From NCBI GenBank assembly GCA_026936325.1, contig JAPTHN010000002.1, forward strand, positions 15,664,142-15,728,141: a stretch of 64,000 nucleotides of DNA, given 5' to 3'. The notes under the pieces were generated by a model, which was not told the origin of the DNA, did no database searches, and worked only from the letters and a program-made list of their open reading frames with translations. Made by a program: the position numbers and the translations under genes. Positions 12,806 through 24,239 of the stretch are shown piece by piece. Within the stretch, counting starts at the first letter, position 1. Each line of letters opens with the position of its first letter. This DNA comes from Platynereis dumerilii. Taxonomy: Eukaryota; Annelida; Polychaeta; Phyllodocida; Nereididae.

Positions 12806-13751
12806 CAGGGTGTCTACAGAAAAAGAGGACAGTCACTTTTCTTCTTTTTCCCACACATATAAGTTCAGAATTTGGTGATAAGTCTAACATAAGAATGGAT
12901 TTGATAGCCAGCCATATTAGGTCTATTGCAAATATGTTTATTTGTGAATTAGATCACTACTAAAGGCAAAATGCAAGCATGATATGCCAAAGTGCTTTCA
13001 TTGCTCTAAGCTGAAAAAGGTCGTCCTTTTTTCCTCATTCTTGATGAGAAATTTTTAACCATTTATGGTGCTTGTGAGAGTAGGAATGATTCATGCGTGA
13101 GTAGTGGGACATTTGTTGATGCTCCAGCTGCCGATAATTCAATTCAGGACCTAGCACTTGGTCTTGAACATGGGGTCATCTGATGACAAGAAAATTACAA
13201 AAATGTCTCAAATAAACCATTGACCAGAGTACCGGAATTGATACAAATGTTTATAATAACATTCTGAAATAATTTGGGGTGCCATGGCATCAGACGAGAA
13301 ACTCTTTTGTTGGCAAAATCATCTTCCTACAAGGTGTTGCACCTGTTCATACTGCGAAGAAGACTCAGGAATGCCTCAAAACAAGCCTCCTCAGCCAGGT
13401 AGAGTGCCACCCATTGTCTCCTGAGCTGGACCCAGTGGATTATTCAGTATGGGCAAATTGGGAGACAGAATCCAGCAAGTTATCGCAACCCTCGCATTAA
13501 AGTTTAAGGCCTCCGCCATGTCTGCATGGGGCAAAATGTTCGTGGAGAGCATGAAACACGCTTTTGCATCATTTATGTCTCATCTGCAGAAAGTTACCAC
13601 ATCAAGGGGTGCGAATAATGGGTAATTTGACTGTTTTGAATATACTGTTCATATACAAATCATGTTTTGTTGAATAATGATGCTTGGCACAAAATTAAAA
13701 TGTAAACAGATCAAATTGTGTTGACTGTCCTCTTTTTCTGTAGACACCCTG
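12806..13751 (+). mobile_element. Tc1/mariner element, degenerate, 946 bp
   Basis: The terminal inverted repeats are 30 bases and identical, beginning CAGGGTGTCTACAGAAAAAG. TA flanks both ends (12804-12805 and 13752-13753), the standard Tc1/mariner target duplication. Remnants of the transposase catalytic core lie on the + strand in the right order. The N-terminal DNA-binding part is missing. Identical termini with a decayed interior suggest a deletion derivative mobilised in trans. Confidence 0.95.
13028..13500 (+). pseudogene. Mariner transposase fragment (inactive)
   Basis: Near 13037-13085 the DNA reads FLILDEKFLTIYGACESRND, the mariner DEKxFT block with the first catalytic Asp. From 13279 a frame includes FLQGVAPVHTAKKTQECLK, where the family has QDNAPAHTAK; the second catalytic Asp is therefore Gly. 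SPELDPVDYSVW then follows, matching the third block SPDLxPxDYxxW. From the replaced position to the Asp of VDY there are 34 intervening residues, as in DD34D mariners. Stops and frame changes separate the blocks, and the helix-turn-helix region is absent. It is non-functional. Confidence 0.9.
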
Positions 13752-13837
13752 TACATAGAAATAAAAACTTTTAAATATTTGGTATTATTCTGCTATCATC
13801 AGTTATTTCCACTGGTTGGAAATCTGTAGTAAATATA

Positions 13838-13980
13838 TTTTCTGGAACTTAGATATGTTCTTAAGGCCTATCTTAAAAATAATGAAACCGAAGTGTGACA
13901 TGACCATCAAAATTTTAAAATGTATTTTTGTATGAAATGACCTTAGCATATTGTAAAGAACATATTTAAGTTCCAGAAAC
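13838..13980. repeat. Small hairpin beside the mariner insertion
   Basis: TTTCTGGAACTTAGATATGT (from 13838) pairs with its inverted match ending at 13980, giving arms of about 24 bases. The enclosed segment is an inverted match to about 15537-15612. It may be a fragment of the element that built the giant inverted repeat. Confidence 0.6.
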
Positions 13981-15582
13981 TACATTGGCCATGGTGCTTT
14001 GATGAGTGAAAGTAATTGATAACAGCTGAATATTACAGAATTTTTAAAAACTGTTTTTCATGGCAGTGAAACATAACTGGGCTGAATGGTATTTTGCCAT
14101 GAACTTAAATCCGTTTTCTTTATTTGACAACAACTGGCACATTTCTAAAAGTCTTCTGGACGATTGTCATTCAAATACACCAAATATATTTTGAGAAACA
14201 CCCAATTTTTCGAAATTTTTCATTAATTTCTTTTCTAAACTTACATATATTAACCCCAGAAGCACATTTTTTCGTTTAAAATGATTTAACTGCCCTATAG
14301 TATGTAATGCGTCTATATGTGGGCTTCAAATTGATACCAAATAAGTGCCACCGAAGTGAATGTCTGCTCAGCAAATGATGATAGAAGTGTGATTTTTTGC
14401 CCATTTTTCGACATAAAAAGCTGATTTTAAGTACTGGTGTGATATGAATCTTCAGAAAATGTTCTGGTTTTGACTCAAATTGATTTTATATTAATTATCA
14501 ATCATAACTGGGGGTAAAATACAACCATTTACAAAATAAAAAATATTTTGTTACTGTTTATTGCCTTTTTAGACAATTTGGCCCCAAATTTAAAAAAAAG
14601 CTCCATAAATGTTAAAATGTTTGTAATTTGGCAATGAAGCGTACTCCAACTATTGAAATTAATTGTTAATTTTCACTCCAAATAATATTAGAATGATCGT
14701 TTCACTGTTTGTCAGGAAAAAAAATTGAATACGATCAAAATTTTTCAGAGCGTTACACGTGCGACGAACATAACTTTTGAATTTAATCACCAGAAACCCG
14801 TCAAAAACTTGGGTTAGTTCATAGATTAATAAAACTTCATAGATGTACTATATTTTGAGCCAATCCAGATTAAAAACAGAGCTTTCATAGCTCTGTACCA
14901 TTTGAAAGTACTCTCGGCGTTACTCGTGCGACACATTCACCTTTCCAGCCATTCATTGGAATTTTTCCGTGAACTAGATTTTCCAGAATCATAAAAAGCT
15001 CCAAAACAACTAAGCAGATGTAATACTAGATCTCAATGGCAAAAAGATTCAACTGAAATATGCTAAAGGGAAACTAGAGCATTTCTGATCAGGAACATTC
15101 AAATTTGACTCCATTTTAAAAAGTCAACCTTTGAACCCAAATAACTCAATTGTGTCAAAACCAGTGGATGGAAGTGCTTGTTTCAATGGATTTATGAAGC
15201 CTGGGGATGTGAAGGTTCCAAAAAGTAAAAGGAAATAGCAATGGAACATGTCAAACTTTGTAAAATTGAAAGAATTCATCAGGTGAAAAAGTCTATGTCA
15301 CGCTAAATAAGTGAAAAAAATGCATGTTTTCCGATAAACTTTCATCTCTATCTCAATAATCTTTTGACGAATTGCCTTGAAATTTTCAGGATTTTGGCTT
15401 AAGAATGTATTTAAGGCAAGACTGTAATATGAAGTTGTTTCATACAGCTGTTATCAAAATTTGTGACCCTCAGTGAAAACCAGCTGTGTGGCTTCATTAT
15501 TTTTGAGATAGGCCTTAACAAAACTGCATGGTCATTTGATAAAAAAATACAATATAAAATTTTGATAGTCATGTCACTCTTT

Positions 15583-16020
15583 GGCTTCATTACTTTTGAG
15601 ATAGGCCTTAATCTTAAAGTTTGCTCAGGGGCACTGTACTCCTGCGCCTGGATGTATTAACCTAAAAATAATAATTCTCTGAATTGGCTGAAATTTGTAA
15701 AGTGCGATGACAGTAAGCCATGGAGAAGTCTTTCCATTGACATGACTTATTTCTAGTCCCAAAGAGTTGGTGTGAGGAATGGTATACCAGCATAAACGAA
15801 TGAGGTGGGTAGCTTCCAAGTGAAAGCATGTCAGCTTCTAAATACGGTATAACTTGAAGGCAAACCTGAAAGTCATAATAGATGTGCCATAACTTCTGGA
15901 TGCATGAACCAAATGGGATAAAACTCACTTTAGTGAGTGCAGGACCGAAACATTTTTCACTTTTGGAGATAAGGCAACTGACTGGGAATCAAATAACCCA
16001 ATTCATCAAAAATACATTAC
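15583..16020. other. Non-coding; repeated end motif and putative intron
   Basis: Begins with a second copy of the motif GAGATAGGCCTTAA that ends the giant inverted repeat. The rest would be intron of the - strand secreted-protein candidate. An 88-codon - strand frame here (15662-15928) has no recognisable features. Confidence 0.4.
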
Positions 16021-16106
16021 CAATCAGCAGCTGATTCCTGTGCTTCAAAGGAGAGAAGCAGAAGTCCAAGGAACATGAAAATGCAGATCCACTTTTGACC
16101 AGCCAT
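16021..16106 (-). CDS. Possible first exon of a small secreted protein (signal peptide)
   Basis: Reading down from 16106 on the - strand, ATG in the good context AACAACAATGG opens a frame that starts MAGQKWICIFMFLGLLLLSF. It has a short polar/basic start, a hydrophobic core of about 13 residues and a plausible cleavage point after the following Glu-Ala, and it continues into an acidic Gln/Glu/Ser/Ala stretch. The frame would stop at 16017-16019, but G|GTAATG at 16020 is a usable splice donor exactly where the frame is still open. This suggests a leader exon of a secreted peptide, as in many invertebrate antimicrobial or neuropeptide genes. A TATA-like box lies about 90 bases upstream. No convincing second exon was found: the next DNA on this strand is the giant inverted repeat. 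It could be a chance 29-codon frame. Confidence 0.35.
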
Positions 16107-16193
16107 TGTTGTTATATTCTGAAATTGAACCTTCTTCAAAGATGTATCTGCTGCAGTGCTCAAACTGCGTAATGGCCTGATCGGATGTATGTT

Positions 16194-16204
16194 GATATTT
16201 ATTT
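16194..16204 (-). promoter_or_regulatory. TATA-like box upstream of the signal-peptide exon
   Basis: On the - strand this reads AAATAAATATC. It sits about 90 bases before the ATG at 16106. Transcription would start near 16165-16175 and give a 5' leader of roughly 60-70 bases. It is supported only by its match to a TATA box and its position. AT-rich DNA gives such matches by chance. Confidence 0.2.
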
Positions 16205-16859
16205 GAAATTATGAACTGAGGTGAACATTGGAAAATATATTATACATTAAATTGTGTGCAGCAGATAAGAAAACATTTTTATTGCTCTTTTGAAATAGAA
16301 TTATGTTTTATCCTATAAAGCCACTTTTCATGACGGAAATAGTAAATCTTTTTCTTAATCCAATTTATATTTTGGGGAAAAAAGTTGTTATGCATTTTAC
16401 ACTCATCAAGCAAAACTGATTGCATCCTATGTTTATGAGGTAAGATACATTTACAATTGTAATCAATATTTTTGTGTTGTTTCCGCTTTAAAATAAGCTG
16501 CTTGACTCTTTTTTTGCGAATTGGAAATTTTGATGAATTGAGGAGAAGAAAAATCTGCGCTCTCTATTTCATTGATTACCTCTAGACTATGTGATTATGG
16601 TCTGCAATTTTTTTCTGTGTCACAGAGTCTGAAACAGATTTAGAAAAGCTTTGTAACTCATATTTTCCAGGGAGTAATTTGAAATGAAGTGAGAAATTTG
16701 ATCAAACATTCACTCTAGGTAATTTACTTTGCTGGAGGTTTAGGACTAAGTACAGCAACAAGTATTGTACTTTGTTACATCACATAAAAGCAGCATCAAA
16801 ATAACTTCTACACCCCAAGTGTCGAAATACATTGATCCAGCAATGAGTGTGGTTCAGTT

Positions 16860-19800
16860 ACTCCAGTTAGTAATATATTATAAACAATAAGCTAATGCAG
16901 CACCGAACTTTAAAGGTTTCTGACGTTTCCTTCTCAGACGACTTTGTTGGTAACTTACCAGATACATAATACAGATTACAGAATGCAAAAAATGTGCCTC
17001 AAGGTCCATGCCTTGCATAATGTATGCTCTCTTTGCCTTCCTGTGTGAAAAAACTTTGAACCAAGGTTATGTACTAGCAAGGGATTCCTCTGTTGCACAT
17101 GAAAATATACCCTGTGTTATATGCTTGTTTGAGAGATACACTCTTGATCAAAATGCTGGAATAATTTGGATTTTCAAGGTGTCAGGATTACAAAGTTCTA
17201 AAATTGGTTATTGAAAGTGTGGAATTGCATAGATTTCTTCCTCAGACATTAGATTTATGTATAAATAATATCATAAACCATTTTTAGAGGCTGAAAATTA
17301 TTTGAAATCTTTCTTTGGGTGACCCGGCAAAATTGATCATTTTTAGAAGAAAATCATCTAAAATCGCACAGTGGCTCAACAACACAGACATAAAATTTCA
17401 ACATACGCAAAAAATGCCAACTTAATCTTGATGTGTACAACCAATAAACATAACAATATCATGTTGAATGCCACATTCGTGACCTCAGCCTTCACTTAAC
17501 TTGACATGGATACCGCCAATCTGTTTTTTGCTTCTTTTTGATCAATATGGCCATTCTTCAGTGAAAGTCATCTGCACCTGGTCCAGAGTAGTTAGCTGGA
17601 CCTCCATCCTGTGTGCAGAATGGTCAAAGATGTCCCTATAATGTTATTTAGGTTCATATCAGGTGAAGTTGCTAGTGACGGCAAATTCTCATTTTTCTCA
17701 ATTTTCAAGGATTAGAAGGATTTGCGGTGCCCTACAAGCTTGAGCATTGCCATAAATGAATAAAATGTTTCAACTGAATTGTTCTCTACACTGAGGTTGC
17801 ACATGAAAATATACCCTGTGTTATATGCTTGTTTGAGAGATATTGTCGAGACGATAATGCTTTTATTTCCTTAGTGCAAAGACATCACCTTTGTAGTTAC
17901 TCGATGTAGCAGGGATGAGGACAATTTCTTTACAAATTAAAAAGGGTTTTCAGTCTTAGCCCAGGGGAGATTAATTCTGGTGAAGCCAAGAAAAGATATT
18001 TCTCCAATGAGTGGTGAACACAAAGTCGCTGATTAACTGAGTTGCAGGGAGTCGTCAGCAGATTTAGAGATCAGTCCTGCTTCACTCAATATGACAGTGA
18101 CTGCAGCATACGTGAATAACATGATTAAAAACTGATATTGCTCTGTACATGCCTTGTATCAGCATTGTCAATTTCTCAAAATCTTTACTTTTTTTTTTCT
18201 TAGGCAAGATATTTCTTTCTGGTATACATATGAAGAATTAGAATGAGGAGAATGGTCACCTAGCAGTCAGTTGTGAGAAACAGTTGGTATGTACATTGTG
18301 CATTGTGTCCAGTCTCTTATCACACATTTAAAATTATTTCATTATTATTATTAGAACAGTACCAAGAAATGTTATATCACATTTTAAAGAGAGTAATGTA
18401 ATCCATTCCTGTAATTTATTTTGATAGACATTACCCAGACACAGACAGCCATAAATGTCCTACTCCTGTGGTTTCAGCAGCTTATACTACTATTGTCTTT
18501 CTGTCAATTTTCCATCAAATCACAAAGAAATGCTTTTAACATGACAACCATTTTCAGCTCTTTCCCAAGAACCAAGAAATTAATAGGATCTGCCTTTTCT
18601 TTAAGAAAATTATTTTCCTTTTCTTTCCAATGGCAAGCATGTTAGAATAACAGTCATTAGGAAATTTTTAGGCTGACTTTCCCCTTGATTAATTTAATTG
18701 AACATATCAAAGAGTTGGTAAAGCAAATGAAGAAACTGGGGATGCCATAGACAAACACTTCCTATCAATCTCCCTCCACAAAGATGGTGGTTGAGCTGCC
18801 CCGGCTGATCCACGGTTCACCAGCACAACACAAGTCAAGTCAAGTCATCAAAAGTACTAAAAAATTCCACTTTATTACCTTTTGTTTATATTGCTTCCAA
18901 CACTCACCCCGATCCACTCACTGCACCCTGGTGGATTAATCTTACTCTATGAGAATAACATCTCTATCATTCATTCCCTCCTTCAATAGAACCTGCCTTT
19001 ATTAGAGTGGACTGTGACACTGTGAAAATGGCACTTCATGACTCATGATAGCCGATGAAGTGTCATCTTCTCTACTTTCAACATGGGAAACATAGAGGCT
19101 GTTTGATTAGTCATGATCAAGAGAAAGCCATTTGACTTCTCATAACGGATTTCAGAGTGAAAATCAGATGCATAATCCTTTCGTTTGGCTGTCAACAACA
19201 AGTGGGATAAGTCTCCTTCAATCAAATTAACATTGAAAGTATTGGGTTTGATCATGACAAATCATCAGCATGATGACACACGAAGTGCCATTTTCACAGT
19301 GCCACAGTCCACTCTAATTCTATATCAAAGTGTTTGGCTTTTATAGAGGTACCCCTGAAATAGAGCCCCCACCCCTTCACTTGAAGTCCAATCAAATACA
19401 ATACAGCTCTCCCACCAGGCTACCTTGAATATCTAGCCCAGTTGTTTTGTTGCCTTATGCATTTTTCTGATGTCTTCCTCTTTCATTATAGTATATATTA
19501 CATAATGCTTCTTTCAATTAATTTTTGTGCATTACCTGTCTTCTAATGTTAGACCAGATCTACATGAGAAATTTCAGATCTATTGAGCATGCGCTACTGC
19601 CCAAACTAGAAAATATGGTAGGGAGTCAAATACTTATTTTCCTCACTGTACTTTACAAACAGGTACATGTACACACTTTAGTCGTGATCTCTCTCAATCA
19701 ACACACAATAATCATGATGTAATTGCTGTTGCTCTGAGCCATTCCTGACCCATCTCAGGTGACTCTGGGGCTGATGACCAATATCTGACCTCCGGTTTCA

Positions 19801-19930
19801 GCTGCCTTTCTGGGGACTTATGGTTTCCTCTTCCTCCACAGCTGCAATATGCCAATTTCATATTTTCCACAAATTTAGTCTTTGGCATATGACTGCAATA
19901 TATGTGTAATGGATCCTACACAGAAATGTG
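16860..19930 (+). repeat. Local duplication 2, copy A
   Basis: Co-linear with 21598-23960. Shared blocks include AACAATAAGCTAATGCAGC (16884 and 21765), GTGCCTCAAGGTCCATGCCT, TCCTACTCCTGTGGTTTCAG (18458 and 22719), CTTTCTGTCAATTTTCCATC, and GCTCTGAGCCATTCCTGAC (19731 and 23800). Copy A also carries the MITE at about 18975-19343 and a short internal repeat of its own (17098-17140 again near 17798-17840). No conserved reading frame survives across the copies. Confidence 0.85.
18975..19343 (-). mobile_element. MITE family M, copy 1 (about 360 bp)
   Basis: In reverse orientation it matches the clean copy at 49880-50240 over almost all its length. Shared stretches include GTGGACTGTGGCAC, GAAAATGGCACTTC, TTGTCATGATCAAACCCAAT and CAAATGGC. 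It has inverted ends of its own; the end at 18975-19000 carries a few extra bases and is less well preserved. There is no coding content. Confidence 0.85.
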
Positions 19931-20143
19931 GCATTTCAACATGCAGAAATTGTAAGCATTGTGAATGTTATCCAAATTCTGATTCAACAATAACTGGATA
20001 ATATTTCATTTTGGGATAATCCCCTGTCAATGATGATTTCCCTAAATTCATTATGTATTACATTCTGCAATTCTTGAATAAGCGCTTAAACATTTTATTA
20101 TATTCTTAAAATATCATATTACCTTTTTGTGTTCTTGCTGTCA

Positions 20144-20512
20144 GAACACTGGTGCATTTAGACTGGGCATACAGTGTACACTCAGTCCTGCTGTACAATG
20201 CAATGCACAACATACTTTGTCTCTAGGAGTAATTGATTTCTGTCTCTGGTGGAAGAGAAATATATCATATTGCTGTGAATAATGCATTGTAAACAATAAG
20301 CTAATGCAGCACAGAACTTTGAAGGCTCCTAACGTTTCCTTCTTTGAAGACCTTGTTGGTAACATCCAAGATACATAATTAAGATTACAGAAAACAAAAA
20401 ATGTGCCTCAAGGTCCATACCTTGCATTTTGCATGCTCTCTTTGCCATTCTATGTGACAAAACTATGAACCAAGGTTATCGATTAGCAAGGAATTCCTCT
20501 GTTGTATATGTA
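20144..20512 (+). repeat. Local duplication 2, partial third copy
   Basis: Matches 21598-21990 and, in its second part, 16884-17110. It starts CTGGTGCATTTAGACTGGGC and runs through AACAATAAGCTAATGCAGCA to GGAATTCCTCTGTTG. It is followed by unrelated sequence. Confidence 0.85.
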
Positions 20513-21597
20513 CAAGTAGTATACACAGCGAGTTTGCAGAAACTTTGGGGTTAAAAAAATTGACCAAGAAAGCGATTAGCGTAGTGACGTAGAGGAAGGT
20601 CAGACAAACATTTTGATGTATCATATGAAAAAATCTGTTGGGAATTTTTTTAGATATTTGGGTTTTAGATGCATCAACAAGTAATCAAAATTGCTTATTT
20701 TTCCTGCTTGGTAATATCTAAGATAAAAGTCATTATACTTCATCCAGACTGACAGAGTGTGATAAACCTATAAAAGTAAACATTTCTGAGGAAACGTATA
20801 AAATATGTTTATTTGCCAGCTTGTCCACAGTTTCATCATTCTGATGAATAATTGTAGTAGAATCTACCTCACTTTTGAACTCTATGGTGTATTATTGAGG
20901 TTTTTAAGTGTTTTTTCAAGAAATTTCACCACTGTGAAACACACACTTTTGCATGCTGAGGAGCACAAACTTCTTATGAACTGAATCGGAGTACATGGAG
21001 ATTGAATCTGATTGATGGTCAAGTATTTTGCTTAAAAAAGAGAGAGCTTGCAATTTAATTTCAAAAGCTGCATAGATCAAACCAATTTTCACAACTGAAA
21101 ATACATGCTTTATCACTTATCTCTTTTTATATTTCAAGTAAAGACGTTTTTGTTGTAGTGTATCTATTCAGCAAAACCTCCTGAATCCTACTTTTATCAC
21201 TTCTGATGAAATTACAGGAAGTCACAAGGATTGTTGCAATTGCAAAATAAGCTGATTAAAAGTGAAAAAATTAAGATTTGATGATTTTGTTCAACCAATA
21301 TACTCTTAAAAAGAAAAAGTTGGCTCAAAACTATTAAATATATAAAGTTTTTTATGTTTTACTTCCGCTTGCCATCCAATGACGTGTCTGCATTAACTGT
21401 TGGAATGACCTATGAAGTGGTTGAACACTGGTCAAATGAGGTAGAATATTGATAATTATTCTTTTTCAAGTTTTGCAAGTAAATTTATTGGACGGACACA
21501 CCAGAATGCAACATGTATTGAAGATGTTCGATATCGATGACATCTTATTTACTAAATGATTAAAAACCATCTACAATTCTTCAACATTCATGTTCTT
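20513..21597. other. Non-coding spacer between copies of duplication 2
   Basis: AT-rich DNA with no recognised gene, repeat boundary or motif. Confidence 0.4.
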
Positions 21598-23960
21598 GCA
21601 GTGACAATAGTGGTGCACTTAGACAGGGCATACAGTGTATACTCAGTCCTAATGTATGATGCAATGCATGCACAACGTACTTTGTCTCTCGGTGTAATTG
21701 ATTTCTGTCTCTTTAATCTTGGTGGAAGAAAATTACATCGTATTCCTCTGAATAATACATTGTAAACAATAAGCTAATGCAGCTCAGAACTTCGAAGGTT
21801 CCTGATGTTTCTTTCTTTGAAGACTTTGTTGGTAACTTCCTAGATACATAATTAAGACTACAGAAAACAAAAAAGGTGCCTCAAGGTCCATGCCTTGCAT
21901 AATGTATGCTCTCTTTGCCTTTCTCTGTGAAAAAAAAAGAAGGTTATCTATTAGCAAGGGATTCCTCTGTTGCACATGTAAATATACCTTGTACAGTGTA
22001 TGTATTGAAGTATCTCAGACATTGGTACAGTCAAGAAGAAAATTCAATTTCATCACAAGGACGTCAAGGTTCTTGCAGTGTTTACTGAAGGTAACAGGGA
22101 TGAAGACAATTGCTTACAAATTGAAAAAATTTTTGAATCATTGCCCAGGGCAATTAATTCTGGTGAATTCAAGAAATTTGATATTTCTTCAATGAGTGTT
22201 GAAGATGAAGATCATAGATAAGTCCTGCTTCACTCGATATTACTGTGACTGCAATGTATGCGATAAACATGCTTCAGAATTGATATTCGTACCTGTTGTC
22301 AAATTTCTCAAAATGTTTCTTTCTTTTTTTCAGGTAAGATGTTCTTCCTGGTGTACGAAGTCTGGAAATGTTTAGAATGGAGAGAACAGTCACATAACGG
22401 TCAGTTATGAGAAGAGAGTCAGTATGTATATTGTGCATTGTATCCTGTCTCTATTCAAGATATTTTAGTGTTGTTTCCTAATTATTTTGATAACAATAAT
22501 GAGTAATGTCATATCAAAACAAACATTTTTACAATAGGTTTCTATGCTTTCCATGCTATACCCAAAAATATTGAATTGAGCCAAAAGAATCACTCTGCAA
22601 GTTGGTAACCACAGCAAGTGAGTTATATATTGGTCGATGCTGGCTTCATTATTGAAGAGAATAATTGTAGTTCATTTCTGTCATTTACTTTCATAGACAT
22701 TTCACAGAAAGCCACAAATGTCCTACTCCTGTGGTTTCAGCAGCTTATAATACTATTGTCTTTCTGTCAATTTTCCATCAAAGTAACAAAGAAATGCTTT
22801 TAACGGGACAACTATTTTCAGCTCTTTTCAAAGAATCAAGAGATTAATCGGTTCTGCCTTTGCTTTTAGAAAATGATTAGCCCTTTCTTTCCCATGGTAA
22901 GTGTGATAGAATGTCAGCCATTAGAGAATTTTAGGGCTGACTTTGATGTTGCTTGAATCTCCACTTACTAACTATCTTCAGGGTTTAACATGGCCTAGTG
23001 GTTATTTGTGCTCATTTAATTTGTGCAGCTACCGACTCAAAGAGACAGGTCCAAATTAGGAAAATTTAGGCCACCATTGGACAATAAACTGAATTGTCCA
23101 GTCATCTTTGGTGGGGTAACAAAAAAAACCTGTACATTTTGAACTGAAGGTTCCACTTAATCACTCATCATTTTACACTGTAGCTATCACTAGTAATGCA
23201 AGGTACATGCCACGGCCCATGGAATCCTAGCAGTTGTGACTTCCCTGAGCTTTATCACTATCCCAAACTGATGGGACTGAACAACTAATGCAATACAATA
23301 CATTAGTCAATAGGAGCTATGTTATTCCAAGAATCATTCTCTGTATCAAAATTTTCCCTTTAGCCAAACGCCCGGAGTACCATTCAGTCCACACATTCAT
23401 CAACATTGCTATTGCTCCTGTCAATGTTTAAAACATCATTCTGCTTGTTTGATTCATGGAGTGCTTTTCATGGCTTCGCAAAAACATTTTGATTTGCGTG
23501 GAACTACAGGGCCCTTGAGAATAAAGCTTTTCACAAATTTGGGAAGAGTCAGGAGAGGGAAGAGTAAAAAAAATATATGGAAATGACGCTGGAGACATAT
23601 TTATGGGTTTCTCCATTTTTGTTACTGGATTGTTAATGAGGAAATTATGGTTTATCATATACTCAGAACCAAAATGAGAAGTATTGCAAGTAAGTAAATT
23701 AATCATGGTGGTCCCTACTTTACAAGCAAGATACATGTATACATTTTAGTCCTGATCTCTCGCGGCCAATCAATGCATTGATCATGGAATAATTGCTGAT
23801 GCTCTGAGCCATTCCTGACTCTTTCATTTGCAGCCTCAGGTCATTCAGGGCAGGTGACCAATTTCTGACCTCTGGTTTCAGCTGCTTCTCTGGGGACATA
23901 TGGTCAATATTCAATATTTCCACGTCCTTGGCCTTTGGCATATGACTGCTATAAATTATA
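21598..23960 (+). repeat. Local duplication 2, copy B
   Basis: Co-linear partner of 16860-19930, lacking the MITE. Its first 160 bases (21598-21760) are shared with 20144-20290. The block 23385-23510 recurs near 26320-26430, around AAAACATCATTCTGCTTGTT, so the duplicated neighbourhood extends into the next region. Confidence 0.85.
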
Positions 23961-24239
23961 TATATCTGTAATGTAATGGATCCTACACAGATGCATGCCG
24001 TAATTCAAAATACAGGCAACGCAGAAATTATTAGCTCACTCTGATTTTTTATCACATTTCACAGAAAAATGCCAATATGATACAAAAAGCTGTCCTGTTT
24101 TTCAAAGTAGTGTTAAGGGTTAGGAGTAGTCCCGATGTGACCCGCTGTGTTTTGGCCAGTTGTGCAACAGTAATTTGATATTTTACTTAATGATCATGAT
24201 TGCATCATCAAACAATGATAACACTGTTCAAAGAATGTT

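Larger units (their letters stand above)
11575..15510. mobile_element. Giant inverted repeat (foldback-like), arms about 1.2-1.4 kb
   Basis: The left arm (about 11575-12790) matches the reverse complement of the right arm (about 14090-15510) along almost its entire length, at roughly 70-80% by eye. Landmarks are AATGAAGCCACA (left end), TTCATAAATTCATTGAAACA, AATCTTTTTGCCATTA, TTGTTTTGGAGC, AAAAATTCCAATGAAT and GGCACTTATTTGGTA. Each arm holds two copies of a GTCGCACG-GTAACGC-like motif. No transposase is seen. The apex contains a 946-bp mariner element plus about 340 other bases. Copies of the outer-end motif TTAAGGCCTATC also occur at 13863 and, inverted, near 15501 and 15604, so a smaller nested element (13863-15612) is an alternative reading. 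Foldback elements with long inverted repeats (TU elements) are known from sea urchins; relationship here is not tested. The target duplication is not resolved. Confidence 0.75.

Noticed and set aside
17008-17214. Frame starting MPCIMYALFAFLCEK, repeated in copies near 20428 and 21890
   Set aside because: It resembles a leader, but one copy is frameshifted and one lacks the ATG, so there is no sign of coding constraint.
18830-18905. AAGTC repeats that could be a second LINE tail on the - strand
   Set aside because: Only the short simple tail is visible and no coding remnant precedes it.
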